NCBI GenBank assembly: GCA_028706315.1
Contig: JAQWBP010000001.1
Coordinates: 113,232-177,231, forward strand
From: Syntrophomonadaceae bacterium
GTDB taxonomy: Bacteria > Bacillota > Syntrophomonadia > Syntrophomonadales > Syntrophomonadaceae
Reading direction: 5' to 3'
DNA length: 64,000 nt
The translations under genes and the position numbers were made by a program. Positions 55,994-64,000 of this stretch are shown one piece after another. The notes beneath the pieces are model-generated. The model was not told the DNA's origin. It ran no database searches and was given only the letters and a program-made list of their open reading frames with translations. Position 1 is the first letter of the stretch; every line of letters starts with the position of its first letter.

Positions 55994-56824
55994 ATGCGGG
56001 TAGAGATTACCATCCTTGTTGAAAATACGACTCCTGTCCCCAAATTAATTGGCGAGTATGGTTTTGCTGCTTTAGTAAAAACTGATAATCAGCAGATACT
56101 TTTTGATACTGGCAGCAAAGATGCACTTCTTACTAATAGCATTATATTAGGTATAAACCTGGAGAAAATAGATAGCATAGTTTTAAGTCATGGGCATTTC
56201 GACCATACTGGGGCTTTAGTTCCCCTTCTCGGAAAATACGGTGGCAAACCCATATATGCCCATTCGAATCTTTTCGCCAGAAGACCCTTTAAGAGGGGTG
56301 CTAATAATTTTCAGGATATAGGTTGTGCTTTTACGAAAAAAAGTGCAGAAGAAAAGGGAGCAGAATTTAAATTTATTGACCATCCTACTGAAATTTACCC
56401 ACACATTTACTGTAGCGGCGAGGTTCCCAGAGTAACTGATTATGAAGATGTAGGGGGCAATTTTAAATGTGAGGCCAACGGTGAGCTGATTGATGACAAA
56501 TTAATTGATGACGGTGCTTTAATAGTTGATCATCCGGAGGGCCTGATTATCTTAAGCGGTTGTGCACATTCGGGAATAATAAATATGATAAAACATGCTA
56601 TAGCTATAACTGGCCAGAGTAAAGTCTTGGCTTTTATTGGTGGAACCCATCTAATAAGGGCATCAGACGAAAGACTGGCAAAAACAGTTACAGCACTTCG
56701 GGAAATAGATATAAGCCAGATTATTGTCTCACACTGTACTGGATTCTATGCTGCTGCGAAATTGTACAACGAGCTTGGCAGCAAAGTTATTAAAGGCGAA
56801 ACGGGGATGACTTTCAAATATTAA
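55994..56824 (+). CDS. MBL-fold metallohydrolase (COG1237-like)
   Basis: A 276-residue metallo-beta-lactamase-fold hydrolase with the motif LSHGHFDHTGAL (HxHxDH), LSGCAHSGIINM and SHCTGF. The family has been annotated as an early methanopterin-type enzyme but its role in bacteria is unclear. ATG with GGGAGG upstream. It lies 20 nt before the Lon-like protease and may be co-transcribed with it. Confidence 0.87.
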   Translation: MRVEITILVENTTPVPKLIGEYGFAALVKTDNQQILFDTGSKDALLTNSIILGINLEKIDSIVLSHGHFDHTGALVPLLGKYGGKPIYAHSNLFARRPFKRGANNFQDIGCAFTKKSAEEKGAEFKFIDHPTEIYPHIYCSGEVPRVTDYEDVGGNFKCEANGELIDDKLIDDGALIVDHPEGLIILSGCAHSGIINMIKHAIAITGQSKVLAFIGGTHLIRASDERLAKTVTALREIDISQIIVSHCTGFYAAAKLYNELGSKVIKGETGMTFKY

Positions 56825-56843
56825 TATAGGGGTGAAGATATTT

Positions 56844-59291
56844 TTGGATATTAATAAATATAAAGTTAAAGCCCGAGATTTACGTAAGCAATGTAATCCA
56901 TCAGTATTCAAGTTTGTAAGTACTGCTGAAATTAAACCCCTGAAAGGAATAATCGGCCAGGACCGTGCAGTTAATTCGTTATCCTTTGGGCTGGATATAG
57001 AAAATATGGGCTACAATATTTATCTTGCCGGAGCTTTTGGAACAGGTAAGACAACATTGGCTCACGAAATGCTAGATAATAAAGCCCGGCAGATGCCGGT
57101 ACCGCCTGATTGGGTTTATGTTTACAATTTTCAAAATCCAGATTCACCCCGGGCACTAAAGATCCCAGCTGGTAACGGTGCCGCTTTTAAAAAAGATGTT
57201 TCTGAGCAAGTTGATAAGGTTATAGAGCAAATCGTTAAGTTTTTTGAAAGTGAAGACTTTGAGTATAAAAAAAATAAGCTACTTTCTGCTTTTATCGAAG
57301 AAACTAATTTAATGTACATACAGATTGATGAAGAAGCTAGAACTTTAGGTTTCACGATTTCCCGAAATCAAAGTGGCGTTAATAGTGTACCTCTGAAAGA
57401 AGATGGAGAAACATTAAGCCAGGATGAATATATGGCTATGTCAGAAAATGAACGTACTGAACTTATGAAAAAGGGTTCTATTGTTCAGGAAAAATTAAGT
57501 AATGTTTTAAGACAATATAAAGAATTAGAAAGAAATGTACGTATCCAAATTACAGAGCTAGAACAGGAGACTGCTAGAGAAGCAGCAGCACCATTCTTTG
57601 ATGAATTAACAAAAAAATACCATTCTCTTCATGAGGTAGAGGAATACCTAAAAGCAATGCAGGATGATCTGCTGGAAAATATCGATGATTTCGTAAAAGC
57701 GGATGATGAAAGCACGCCGTATAACGTTTTCCGGCATATGCATAAACGTGCCTTATTCCGTAAATATCAGGTGAACCTTATAGTTGATAATTCCGATTTA
57801 AAACATGCACCAGTTATTTTTGAAACTAATCCAACATTTGCTAACTTATTTGGCCAGATTGAGTATGAAGGTGAGTTTGGTATACTAGCTACTGATTTTT
57901 CTAAAATTAAGGCAGGTTCAGTACATAAGGCCAATGGGGGTTATCTAGTTCTTCATGTCTATGATGTAATAAATAACTTTTATATTTGGGATACTTTAAA
58001 GCGGATTCTGAAAAATGGTGAAATTAGAATTGAAAGTATCTCCCGCATGATTGGGATTAGTAGTGCAGAAAGCTTGCGACCAGAACCTATTTCTAGCAAT
58101 TTAAAAGTAATACTCATTGGCGAATCTGTTTATTATTATCTACTCTATAGATATGATGAGGAATTTCAAAAACTTTTTAAGATTCGGGCAGATTTTGATA
58201 CGGATATGCAAAAAAGCCGGAGACATATTAAAGAATATGCCCGGTTTATAAGTTCGGTCTGTGAAAATGAAAAGCTGCGCCACTTTAGTCCCGATGCTGT
58301 TGCTGCAGTCGTAGATTATGGGAGTAGAATGGCTGAAGATAAAGAGAAACTGACAACTCTTTTTAATAAACTAATAGAAATAATCTATGAGTCGAACTGC
58401 TGGGCGCAGTATGATAAAGCTGAAATCGTGAATGCCGGGCATGTAAAGAAAGCTATCGTAGAGAAGAGATATCGCTCTTCGATGATAGAAGATAAGCTTC
58501 AGGATTATATAAACAGGGAAACCTTAATAATAGATGTTACGAGTGCGAAAATTGGTGAAATAAACGGGCTGGCAGTTTATGAGATGGGTGATTATCAATT
58601 TGGCAAGCCGGTAAGAATAACGGCTAAGACTTTTATGGGGGAAAAAGGTCTGGTAAATATAGAACGGGAAATTCGTCTTAGCGGTAGTATTCATAGCAAA
58701 GGTGTTTTAACCCTTAATGGGTATTTAGGTGCGCAGTATGCCCGGGATAAAAGGCTTTCACTATCAGCCAGTCTAACCTTTGAACAAAGTTATCAGGGAA
58801 TAGAAGGTGATAGCGCATCGAGTGCTGAATTATATGCTATATTATCAAGTTTAGCCGAAATTCCACTCAAACAGGGGATAGCTGTAACTGGTTCAGTGAA
58901 CCAGAATGGCGAAATACAACCCGTAGGTGGAGTAAATCAAAAGATAGAAGGTTTCTTTAGAGTATGTCAGGATAAAGGAATAGATGGCAAACAGGGGGTT
59001 ATTATTCCTCAGCAGAATATTCGAGACCTCATGCTCGATGATGAAATTGTTGCAGCAGTAAAGAATAAAACTTTTTCTATATGGGCTATTAAACATGTAG
59101 ATGAAGGTCTGGAAATACTTTCAGGAATTCAAGCTGGAAAGAGAGGTGAATCAGGTACATTCACTCCCGGTAGTTTCCATTACCTAGCTGATAACAGGTT
59201 AAGGGAGTGGAGTGCAAAGAGAAAAGCAGATGCACAAAGGCTATCTAGACATGAAAACCGGCGAGTTAACAGGAGGAGGAGAAGGTATTGA
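56844..59291 (+). CDS. Lon-like ATP-dependent protease
   Basis: An AAA+/Lon-fusion protease of about 815 residues with an N-terminal AAA domain (Walker A GAFGTGKTT at residues 55-63), a coiled-coil insertion (about 120-240) and a C-terminal Lon-type peptidase domain with the serine in EGDSASSAEL and the lysine in GGVNQKIEGF. It lacks the Lon N domain. Start is probably TTG 56844, 10 nt after GGGGTG, although GTG 56832 is possible. It overlaps the next gene by 4 nt. Confidence 0.9.
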   Translation: MDINKYKVKARDLRKQCNPSVFKFVSTAEIKPLKGIIGQDRAVNSLSFGLDIENMGYNIYLAGAFGTGKTTLAHEMLDNKARQMPVPPDWVYVYNFQNPDSPRALKIPAGNGAAFKKDVSEQVDKVIEQIVKFFESEDFEYKKNKLLSAFIEETNLMYIQIDEEARTLGFTISRNQSGVNSVPLKEDGETLSQDEYMAMSENERTELMKKGSIVQEKLSNVLRQYKELERNVRIQITELEQETAREAAAPFFDELTKKYHSLHEVEEYLKAMQDDLLENIDDFVKADDESTPYNVFRHMHKRALFRKYQVNLIVDNSDLKHAPVIFETNPTFANLFGQIEYEGEFGILATDFSKIKAGSVHKANGGYLVLHVYDVINNFYIWDTLKRILKNGEIRIESISRMIGISSAESLRPEPISSNLKVILIGESVYYYLLYRYDEEFQKLFKIRADFDTDMQKSRRHIKEYARFISSVCENEKLRHFSPDAVAAVVDYGSRMAEDKEKLTTLFNKLIEIIYESNCWAQYDKAEIVNAGHVKKAIVEKRYRSSMIEDKLQDYINRETLIIDVTSAKIGEINGLAVYEMGDYQFGKPVRITAKTFMGEKGLVNIEREIRLSGSIHSKGVLTLNGYLGAQYARDKRLSLSASLTFEQSYQGIEGDSASSAELYAILSSLAEIPLKQGIAVTGSVNQNGEIQPVGGVNQKIEGFFRVCQDKGIDGKQGVIIPQQNIRDLMLDDEIVAAVKNKTFSIWAIKHVDEGLEILSGIQAGKRGESGTFTPGSFHYLADNRLREWSAKRKADAQRLSRHENRRVNRRRRRY

Positions 59292-59611
59292 AGAAGACGA
59301 CAATTCTGATTACCTGTTTCCTGACAATGCTACTTTTTTTGGGCGGGTGTAATTGGGACATGCATAACCTGTTACGTTCTAATTCCAGTGATGATGGGGA
59401 ACAATTGATAAAAGCTCGGATAGTTTTTACCGATGGAGAAAAAATTGAAGGTTATATTAAGAATCTCGGGGTGGAGAAAGATGGAATAGTATATGTCGGA
59501 GGGTCTTCACTAAGCTACGTTTATGACAAAAATGGCAGTATAACAGGTGCCTACAACTATCAAAGGGTACTTTATATAACAATTCTTCCCGAGAAAAAAG
59601 CTAAAAAATAG
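59288..59611 (+). CDS. Putative lipoprotein
   Basis: A 107-residue protein with a signal peptide and lipobox LFLGGC, cleaved before Cys21. The mature part (IKARIVFTDGEKIEGYIKNL...VYVGGSSLSYVYD) is a small beta-rich domain of unknown function. The TTG start overlaps the protease stop codon, with GGAGGAGGAG upstream, so it is translated together with it. Confidence 0.78.
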   Translation: MKKTTILITCFLTMLLFLGGCNWDMHNLLRSNSSDDGEQLIKARIVFTDGEKIEGYIKNLGVEKDGIVYVGGSSLSYVYDKNGSITGAYNYQRVLYITILPEKKAKK

Positions 59612-59688
59612 CTTGTAGGCAAGCAGGGCTTTGGCCTGTACAGAAAAAATAATAGTACAGCCTGCTGACAGCAGAGGAGAGGGAAAAA

Positions 59689-61407
59689 GTGCATATGATG
59701 ATTGGTGTGGAGCGTTTGCTGCGCAAAATTGACGTACGATGGCGCCTAATTGTAGCATTTACTATAATTCTTATAGGTGTAACAGGAATGATGGGCATTT
59801 ATGCTACGACAGTAATGTCCGAGAAAATAATGCTAACTGCTCAGGAAAAACTAAAATCCGATCTGGCTTTGGGAGAGCAGATTATTGAAACTAATTATCC
59901 GGGTGATTGGAAACTGGTAGATGGGGTTTTATACAAAGGCAACATTTTGATGGAGAATAATAATTCCGTAGTTGACCGCATAGGTGAGCTAACCGGAGAT
60001 ACAGTTACTATTTTTAAGTATGACACTAGAGTGTCTACCAACGTTAAGAAAGATAACAAACGGCAAATAGGAACAAAAGTATCAGAAAATGTCGCCCAAG
60101 CAGTTCTCGACAAAGGGGAGACTTACATAGGTAGAGCCAATGTTGTCGGAACATGGAATGAAACTGCTTATAAACCCATAAAAGATACTCAGGGTAGAAT
60201 TATCGGAATCTGGTATGTGGGTGTTCCAGCTACTCCCTATGATGCACTCATAACCCACTTTCGCACTAACATGATCATCTATTCTGGTATAGGAATTTTC
60301 ATAGGTTTTCTCGCTGCATTCTTAATTGCCTACACTGTTTATCGCCCGCTTAAGAGAATTGAAGAAGCTGTTGAGTTAACAAGTCAGGGTGACTTTACTC
60401 GTAAAGTACCTGTAAATGCAAAAGACGATGTTGGGCGGTTGGCCATCAAAATAAATGTAATGATTGAGCAGATATCGGAGCTAATCAGTAAGGCCCAGAA
60501 CCTGATATTAAATGTAAGTGCATCAAGTGCTCAGTTACAGAATAATTCGGAAATGAGTGCTGGTTTAATGCAGGGTATGACAGGAAAAGCTAACGAGATG
60601 AGTCAGAATGCTGCTAGCCAGGCTGATTTAACTGGAAAATCAAAGATGGCTATAGGTGACATGTCTGCAGCTATTCAGCAGGTAGCCGAAAATGCTCAGG
60701 AAGTGTCTGAAACAGCCTTGACTGCCACTAACAGGGCAGAAGAAGGAGAGAAACAGGTTGAAAAAGCTATAAGTCAGATTAATATCATAAGTGAAACGGT
60801 CAATTCTACCGCTACTACTGTAGAGGGGCTAGGTTCAAAATCACAGGAAATTGGACAGATAGTTGACTTAATAACTAATATAGCTACACAGACTAATCTA
60901 CTAGCACTAAATGCAGCTATTGAGGCTGCGCGAGCTGGGGATCAGGGCAAAGGTTTTGCTGTCGTGGCTGAAGAAGTAAGGGTACTGGCTGAAGAATCAG
61001 GAGAAGCCGCCAAACGTATTGCAAATTTAATAAAGGAAATACAAAACGAAGCACATAAAGCGGTTGGTGCTATGCAGGAAGGAACCAAAGAAGTTGCTAA
61101 CGGGACAGAAGTGGTTGCGAGTGCAGGGGAGGCTTTCCAGCATATTATTCAGGCCATAACTGTTGTTAACGATCAGATCCAGGAGATGTCGGGAGCCAGC
61201 CAGGAAATGGCTGCCAGTGCTGAAACAGCTATTGAATCTATAGAACAAACTAATAATGCTGCTGAGGAAAACTTAGCATCAGCAGAGGATATCAGCAGAA
61301 TTGCAGGCGAGCAGATGGCCGGGATAGAGGAAGTAACAGCTTCAATAGAAAAACTTAACAACATAGTTCATGAGTTAGAAACAGCCATCTCCTATTTTAA
61401 AATATAA
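59689..61407 (+). CDS. Methyl-accepting chemotaxis protein with extracytoplasmic Cache-type sensor
   Basis: A 572-residue chemoreceptor. Membrane segments are at about 20-42 and 195-220; between them is a single Cache-type (sCache) domain of about 140 residues (including [19 protein letters not shown] and [15 protein letters not shown]). A HAMP linker follows, then the signalling domain with the hairpin tip [20 protein letters not shown]. It feeds the CheA/CheW array at the start of the window. The start is GTG 59689 with GAGGAGAGGG; ATG 59695 is possible. Confidence 0.95.
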   Translation: MHMMIGVERLLRKIDVRWRLIVAFTIILIGVTGMMGIYATTVMSEKIMLTAQEKLKSDLALGEQIIETNYPGDWKLVDGVLYKGNILMENNNSVVDRIGELTGDTVTIFKYDTRVSTNVKKDNKRQIGTKVSENVAQAVLDKGETYIGRANVVGTWNETAYKPIKDTQGRIIGIWYVGVPATPYDALITHFRTNMIIYSGIGIFIGFLAAFLIAYTVYRPLKRIEEAVELTSQGDFTRKVPVNAKDDVGRLAIKINVMIEQISELISKAQNLILNVSASSAQLQNNSEMSAGLMQGMTGKANEMSQNAASQADLTGKSKMAIGDMSAAIQQVAENAQEVSETALTATNRAEEGEKQVEKAISQINIISETVNSTATTVEGLGSKSQEIGQIVDLITNIATQTNLLALNAAIEAARAGDQGKGFAVVAEEVRVLAEESGEAAKRIANLIKEIQNEAHKAVGAMQEGTKEVANGTEVVASAGEAFQHIIQAITVVNDQIQEMSGASQEMAASAETAIESIEQTNNAAEENLASAEDISRIAGEQMAGIEEVTASIEKLNNIVHELETAISYFKI

Positions 61408-61424
61408 AATCATTAATTGATCTT

Positions 61425-61468
61425 AATTTGACCCGTTCTGACCGCCAGAATGGGTCAAATTTATTTCC
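61425..61468 (+). terminator. Terminator after the chemoreceptor gene
   Basis: AATTTGACCCGTTCTG (61425-61440) pairs with CAGAATGGGTCAAATT (61446-61461) with one G-T pair, loop ACCGC, followed by TATTTCC. Confidence 0.85.
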
Positions 61469-61572
61469 ATGATATAATTACAACAATACTAATATCTGTA
61501 CAGAATAAACAAATTCTACATAAAATGAATAAACAGACTTGTTATAACTAGAGTTATCGGGGAGGGTTTAAT

Positions 61573-61752
61573 ATGAAATCTATTGCAGCCAGGTGTTTAA
61601 TGTGCGGAAAAACATTTGATGTTGCGGAAGATCACAAGGACTATTCCAAGCTGGAAAAGCGAAAAGATCAACCTACTTTTGTATGTGACATGTGTGGTTA
61701 CAAGATTCGGTATGAAGCTGATGAAGAACAAAAACCCAAAAAACCGATGTAG
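61573..61752 (+). CDS. Small zinc-ribbon protein
   Basis: A 59-residue protein with two CxxC pairs, CLMCG (residues 8-11) and CDMCGYKIR (residues 39-42), typical of a zinc ribbon. It ends with a lysine-rich tail. ATG start with GGGGAGGG. It is too short for many gene callers; the conserved cysteine pattern and ribosome binding site support it. Confidence 0.85.
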   Translation: MKSIAARCLMCGKTFDVAEDHKDYSKLEKRKDQPTFVCDMCGYKIRYEADEEQKPKKPM

Positions 61753-61770
61753 ATAAAAGGAGAATTAGTT

Positions 61771-62538
61771 TTGCAAACTATAACTATTGAAAAACCTGAC
61801 AAAACCAAATTAAATGCTCTACTATTTTATTCTGCTGTCTGTCAGCACATACTAATTATATGCCATGGCTTTAGAGGCAGAAAAGAAAACAGTGGTAAGA
61901 TATTTAGCTTTGCTGAACGTCTTAACCAGGCTGGTTATGGTGTGCTAGCCTTTGATTTCTCCGGCAGCGGAGAAAGTGATGGTGAATTTAAAAACATTAC
62001 CCTGACTGGCCAAGCCAGTGATCTTACCTGTATTATTGAATACATACAAAGTAAATATAACTTGCCGATTATACTACTGGGGCGAAGTTTTGGCGGCACT
62101 ACTGTTCTGTCAGGAGCTGCGGAGAATATAAATATAGCCGGGTACATATTATGGTCTACACCAGTTTATTTACACGAGACATTTGCCGAGATAATGGCAG
62201 ACACATATAATCAACTACAGATGGGCAATACGGTTCGATTGAGTGATGCAGCGGGAGAATTTGAAATATCACCAGATTTTATTCGGGATTTCGATGCACA
62301 TAATATGGAGCGATACCTCGCGGCAATTGGCAATCGTCCTGTCCTGATAATTCATGGGCTGTCTGATACCACGGTTCATCCATCTAACGCCAGTTATATG
62401 TCCCGGCATCTACCGAATGCTGAGTTAAAGTTGATCAAAGGTGCTGAGCACAGATTCGAAAACAAGATCCGCGAGCGAGAAGATATTACTCTGGCATGGT
62501 TAAAGAAAACCTTTCCTAAAGGGGGAAATCGATTATAG
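61771..62538 (+). CDS. Alpha/beta hydrolase (dienelactone hydrolase/esterase type)
   Basis: A 255-residue alpha/beta-hydrolase-fold enzyme: nucleophile Ser106 in GRSFGG, acid in GLSDTTVHPSNA, histidine in KGAEHRF. HGFRGRKENSG gives the oxyanion loop. No signal peptide, so it is cytosolic; substrate unknown. TTG start with AAAGGAG. It overlaps the start of the next gene. Confidence 0.88.
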   Translation: MQTITIEKPDKTKLNALLFYSAVCQHILIICHGFRGRKENSGKIFSFAERLNQAGYGVLAFDFSGSGESDGEFKNITLTGQASDLTCIIEYIQSKYNLPIILLGRSFGGTTVLSGAAENINIAGYILWSTPVYLHETFAEIMADTYNQLQMGNTVRLSDAAGEFEISPDFIRDFDAHNMERYLAAIGNRPVLIIHGLSDTTVHPSNASYMSRHLPNAELKLIKGAEHRFENKIREREDITLAWLKKTFPKGGNRL

Positions 62539-63104
62539 ACTTTAGCAGCATTGATTCAACAGTAGCATATATTAAACAATTTGGTGTTTATGGACCCCTG
62601 GCAGCATATCTATTGTTTTCAATCCAGGCTACTGCACCTGCGATACCTTATATGATTCTAGCCGGGGCAGCCGGGATGATCTTTGGTCGGCTGATAGGAT
62701 TTTTACTAGCATGGGTAGGGGCCCTTTCTGGAGCCTGCTTTCTTTACTGGATTTCCGGAACTTTTGGTAAAGAATACTTTACTAAAAAACTAAAAAAACG
62801 ATTTAATTTTGATATACGTAAAATAGAAGATAAAAATATTTTTCTACTTCTTTTAATATCACGTATATTTCCAGTAGTACCTACACCAGTAATTAATGTT
62901 GGGTCAGGTGTAAGTGGGGTTCCATTTTGGATATTTTTCTCCGCATCTGCTCTGGGCAAGATACCCTGGGCCATAATTTATGTTTCTATGGGAAACTACC
63001 TGATAAAAACGCAAAATATCATCAATACCCTGACAATGATAGGTGCAATTTTTCTCATCTCATTCTTAGGAATAAGCTATTTCCGTAAAAAAATACTAAA
63101 ATAA
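62532..63104 (+). CDS. DedA/SNARE-associated family membrane protein, probable AUU start
   Basis: A 190-residue protein with about five hydrophobic segments and the DedA-type sequence IDFSSIDSTVAYIKQFGVYGPLAAYLLFSIQATAPAIP, then ILAGAAGMIFGRLIGFLLAW and SRIFPVVPTPVINVGSGVSGV. Family members act in membrane lipid recycling (for example undecaprenyl phosphate flipping). No ATG, GTG or TTG is in frame before residue 28 (TTG 62613), which would cut the domain. ATT 62532 lies 6 nt after AAAGGGGG and gives a normal N-terminus. Confidence 0.8.
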   Translation: MIDFSSIDSTVAYIKQFGVYGPLAAYLLFSIQATAPAIPYMILAGAAGMIFGRLIGFLLAWVGALSGACFLYWISGTFGKEYFTKKLKKRFNFDIRKIEDKNIFLLLLISRIFPVVPTPVINVGSGVSGVPFWIFFSASALGKIPWAIIYVSMGNYLIKTQNIINTLTMIGAIFLISFLGISYFRKKILK

Positions 63105-63126
63105 CTCAACAAAGGAATTACCTGTT

Positions 63127-63219
63127 GTGAAGGTGGATACGTTTATAGATGAAATAAAGCAAATTACTAATGGTTCAGCTGTGGTAAATATGCTGGGTGA
63201 TGAATATATACCATTTTGA
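63127..63219 (+). pseudogene. Short gene fragment, probable truncated start of a gene
   Basis: A 30-codon frame reading VKVDTFIDEIKQITNGSAVVNMLGDEYIPF with AAAGGA 10 nt before GTG 63127. It looks like the beginning of a gene cut off at the toxin-antitoxin/IS region. I do not recognise the family. It could also be a short peptide. Confidence 0.4.
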
Positions 63220-63226
63220 TTTCGTG

Positions 63227-63517
63227 TTACTTAATATACCGCTTTAGTTCTGCATAGAAATTTTCTCTAGTACCTGCAAGCAATACAATGACCTTCTTCC
63301 CATTGAACTCGCTTATCGTGTAAGCAATCTCATAGTTTTTACCTTGATATTTTACATCAAATCCATAAATGCCAGCCAAATCACCACGTTTGGGTTGACC
63401 GATATAAGGGTTTTCACTTATTTTTAGTAATGCTTTTTTGTAAGCATCTTTCAATGGTTTTTCCTTTATCTTTTTGAAAAAGCGTTCGGAGGCTGAGCTG
63501 AATAATATCTCATACAT
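63227..63517 (-). CDS. RelE/ParE family toxin
   Basis: A 96-residue toxin of the RelE/ParE fold (YEILFSSASERFFKKIKEKPLKDAYKKALLKI...GKNYEIAYTI...VIVLLAGTRENFYAELKRYI). ATG 63517 lies behind GGAGG that overlaps the end of the antitoxin gene; the in-frame TTG at 63523 would be too close to it. Such toxins are mRNA interferases or gyrase poisons; the type is not clear from sequence. Confidence 0.85.
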   Translation of the reverse strand: MYEILFSSASERFFKKIKEKPLKDAYKKALLKISENPYIGQPKRGDLAGIYGFDVKYQGKNYEIAYTISEFNGKKVIVLLAGTRENFYAELKRYIK

Positions 63518-63519
63518 AA

Positions 63520-63858
63520 TCAATCCTCCGAACCAAAAATATCATCAAAGTTAGCGGCAGATTTTTCTCCAGCGACAATTTCATCTGCTTCTTCGAGCAT
63601 ACTACTGACAGCATTTTTTATATTTTTACTCTGTGTTTCAAAATGCTTTACTAGCTCATCACCTGAGTATCCTTGAGACACAAGGTCTTTTAGAATTTCG
63701 ACTGAAAACTCTCCAGCATCTCGATGAAGAGGGCGAATTACAATAGCACCATCTTCTAAAGAGCATTCGACTTCGCTTTCAAGGCCGAGGTGTTTATAAA
63801 ATTTTAAAGGTATAGTAATCTGACGTTTTTTTGAAACACTAATGATTTTACTATTCAT
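63520..63858 (-). CDS. AbrB/SpoVT-type antitoxin
   Basis: A 112-residue protein with an N-terminal SpoVT-AbrB DNA-binding fold (NSKIISVSKKRQITIPLKFYKHLGL) and a C-terminal Glu-rich tail, likely to bind the toxin. ATG 63858 has GGAG 9 nt upstream; an ATG at 63873 is also in frame. It precedes the toxin in the same transcript, the usual order of such pairs. Confidence 0.85.
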   Translation of the reverse strand: MNSKIISVSKKRQITIPLKFYKHLGLESEVECSLEDGAIVIRPLHRDAGEFSVEILKDLVSQGYSGDELVKHFETQSKNIKNAVSSMLEEADEIVAGEKSAANFDDIFGSED

Positions 63859-63880
63859 AACATCACGCTCCATATGTTTT

Positions 63881-63940
63881 TGTCAACCGAAAAATCCCCC
63901 ATATAATAAACGAAAAGTATCCCACATTTAATAAAAAAAA
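63881..63940. mobile_element. End of an IS21-like insertion sequence (terminal repeats)
   Basis: TGTCAACCGAAAAATCCCCC starts at 63881 and a similar copy AACGAAAAGTATCCCACA follows at about 63909. Repeated terminal blocks beginning with TGT are typical of IS21-family ends. Behind this lies the end of the istB-like gene, and the element continues beyond the window. Confidence 0.6.
63903..63931 (-). promoter_or_regulatory. Outward promoter candidate in the IS end
   Basis: On the minus strand TTAAAT (63931-63926), 17-nt spacer, TATTAT (63908-63903), pointing to the antitoxin gene. The tip of the IS also offers TTGACA (63886-63881). Confidence 0.4.
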
Positions 63941-64000
63941 TTAATTTTGAGAATTAAGCCAATCCTGAGTTTCCTTTAAACGGTAAGAATTACCATTCAT
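63941..64000 (-). CDS. istB: IS21-family helper ATPase IstB, C-terminal end (partial)
   Basis: The last 19 residues, MNGNSYRLKETQDWLNSQN, are followed by TAA. The segment MNGNSYRLKETxxW is typical of the C-terminus of IstB helper ATPases. The gene continues off the right edge. Confidence 0.65.
   Translation of the reverse strand: MNGNSYRLKETQDWLNSQN

Overview
This 64 kb window looks like a chromosome segment of an anaerobic, motile, spore-forming-lineage member of the Firmicutes (class Clostridia; the gene content resembles Syntrophomonas-type bacteria, but the species cannot be named from sequence alone). The reasons are low-to-moderate GC, a PolC-type replicative polymerase, a small acid-soluble spore protein, a DacF-type carboxypeptidase, YlmC/YmxH, and a gene order that follows Bacillus subtilis (flhB-flhA-flhF-flhG-cheBAWCD-sigD-swrB-rpsB-tsf-pyrH-frr-uppS-cdsA-dxr-rseP-proS-polC-rimP-nusA-ylxR-ylxQ-infB-rbfA-truB-ribF-rpsO-pnp-ylxY-ymxG-ymxH).

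Layout. 1-13.7 kb: end of the flagellar/chemotaxis operon (export gate FlhB/FlhA, FlhF/FlhG, a PilZ brake, CheB/A/W/C/D, SigD, a FapA-type protein and a SwrB-like protein). 13.7-29.1 kb: translation and envelope/isoprenoid genes (rpsB, tsf, pyrH, frr, uppS, cdsA, dxr, rseP, ispG, proS) ending in polC. 29.1-37.4 kb: the rimP-nusA-infB operon, nrnA, truB and ribF. 37.5-44.6 kb: rpsO-pnp and the ylxY-dacF-M16 peptidase-dut-ymxH block. 44.6-63.1 kb: more accessory genes: guaB, two mgtC-like genes in the window overall, an aminomutase under a c-di-AMP riboswitch, a spore protein, radical SAM enzyme, corA, a class A PBP, azlCD, a Lon-like protease, a chemoreceptor, and a DedA-family protein. 63.1-64 kb: a gene fragment, a RelE/AbrB-type toxin-antitoxin pair, and the edge of an IS21-like element.

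The most interesting observations are: (i) a 31-codon upstream ORF beginning MEPIPEY directly before a hairpin that hides the corA ribosome binding site, recalling MgtL-type Mg2+ leader peptides; (ii) at least four genes (pnp, a SwrB-like gene, a DedA-family gene, a DUF1858 gene) whose best start is AUU or AUA; (iii) a PolC that lacks the whole embedded 3'-5' exonuclease domain; (iv) a c-di-AMP riboswitch upstream of an enzyme with the residues of glutamate 2,3-aminomutase, implying control of the osmolyte beta-glutamate; (v) a DUF1858 gene with an in-frame UGA exactly at the second cysteine of CxxC, a possible selenoprotein; and (vi) several promoter-hairpin or palindrome structures, including a perfect 33-bp REP-like palindrome.

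All function calls are made by eye from motifs, synteny and start-site context; no database search or folding program was run.
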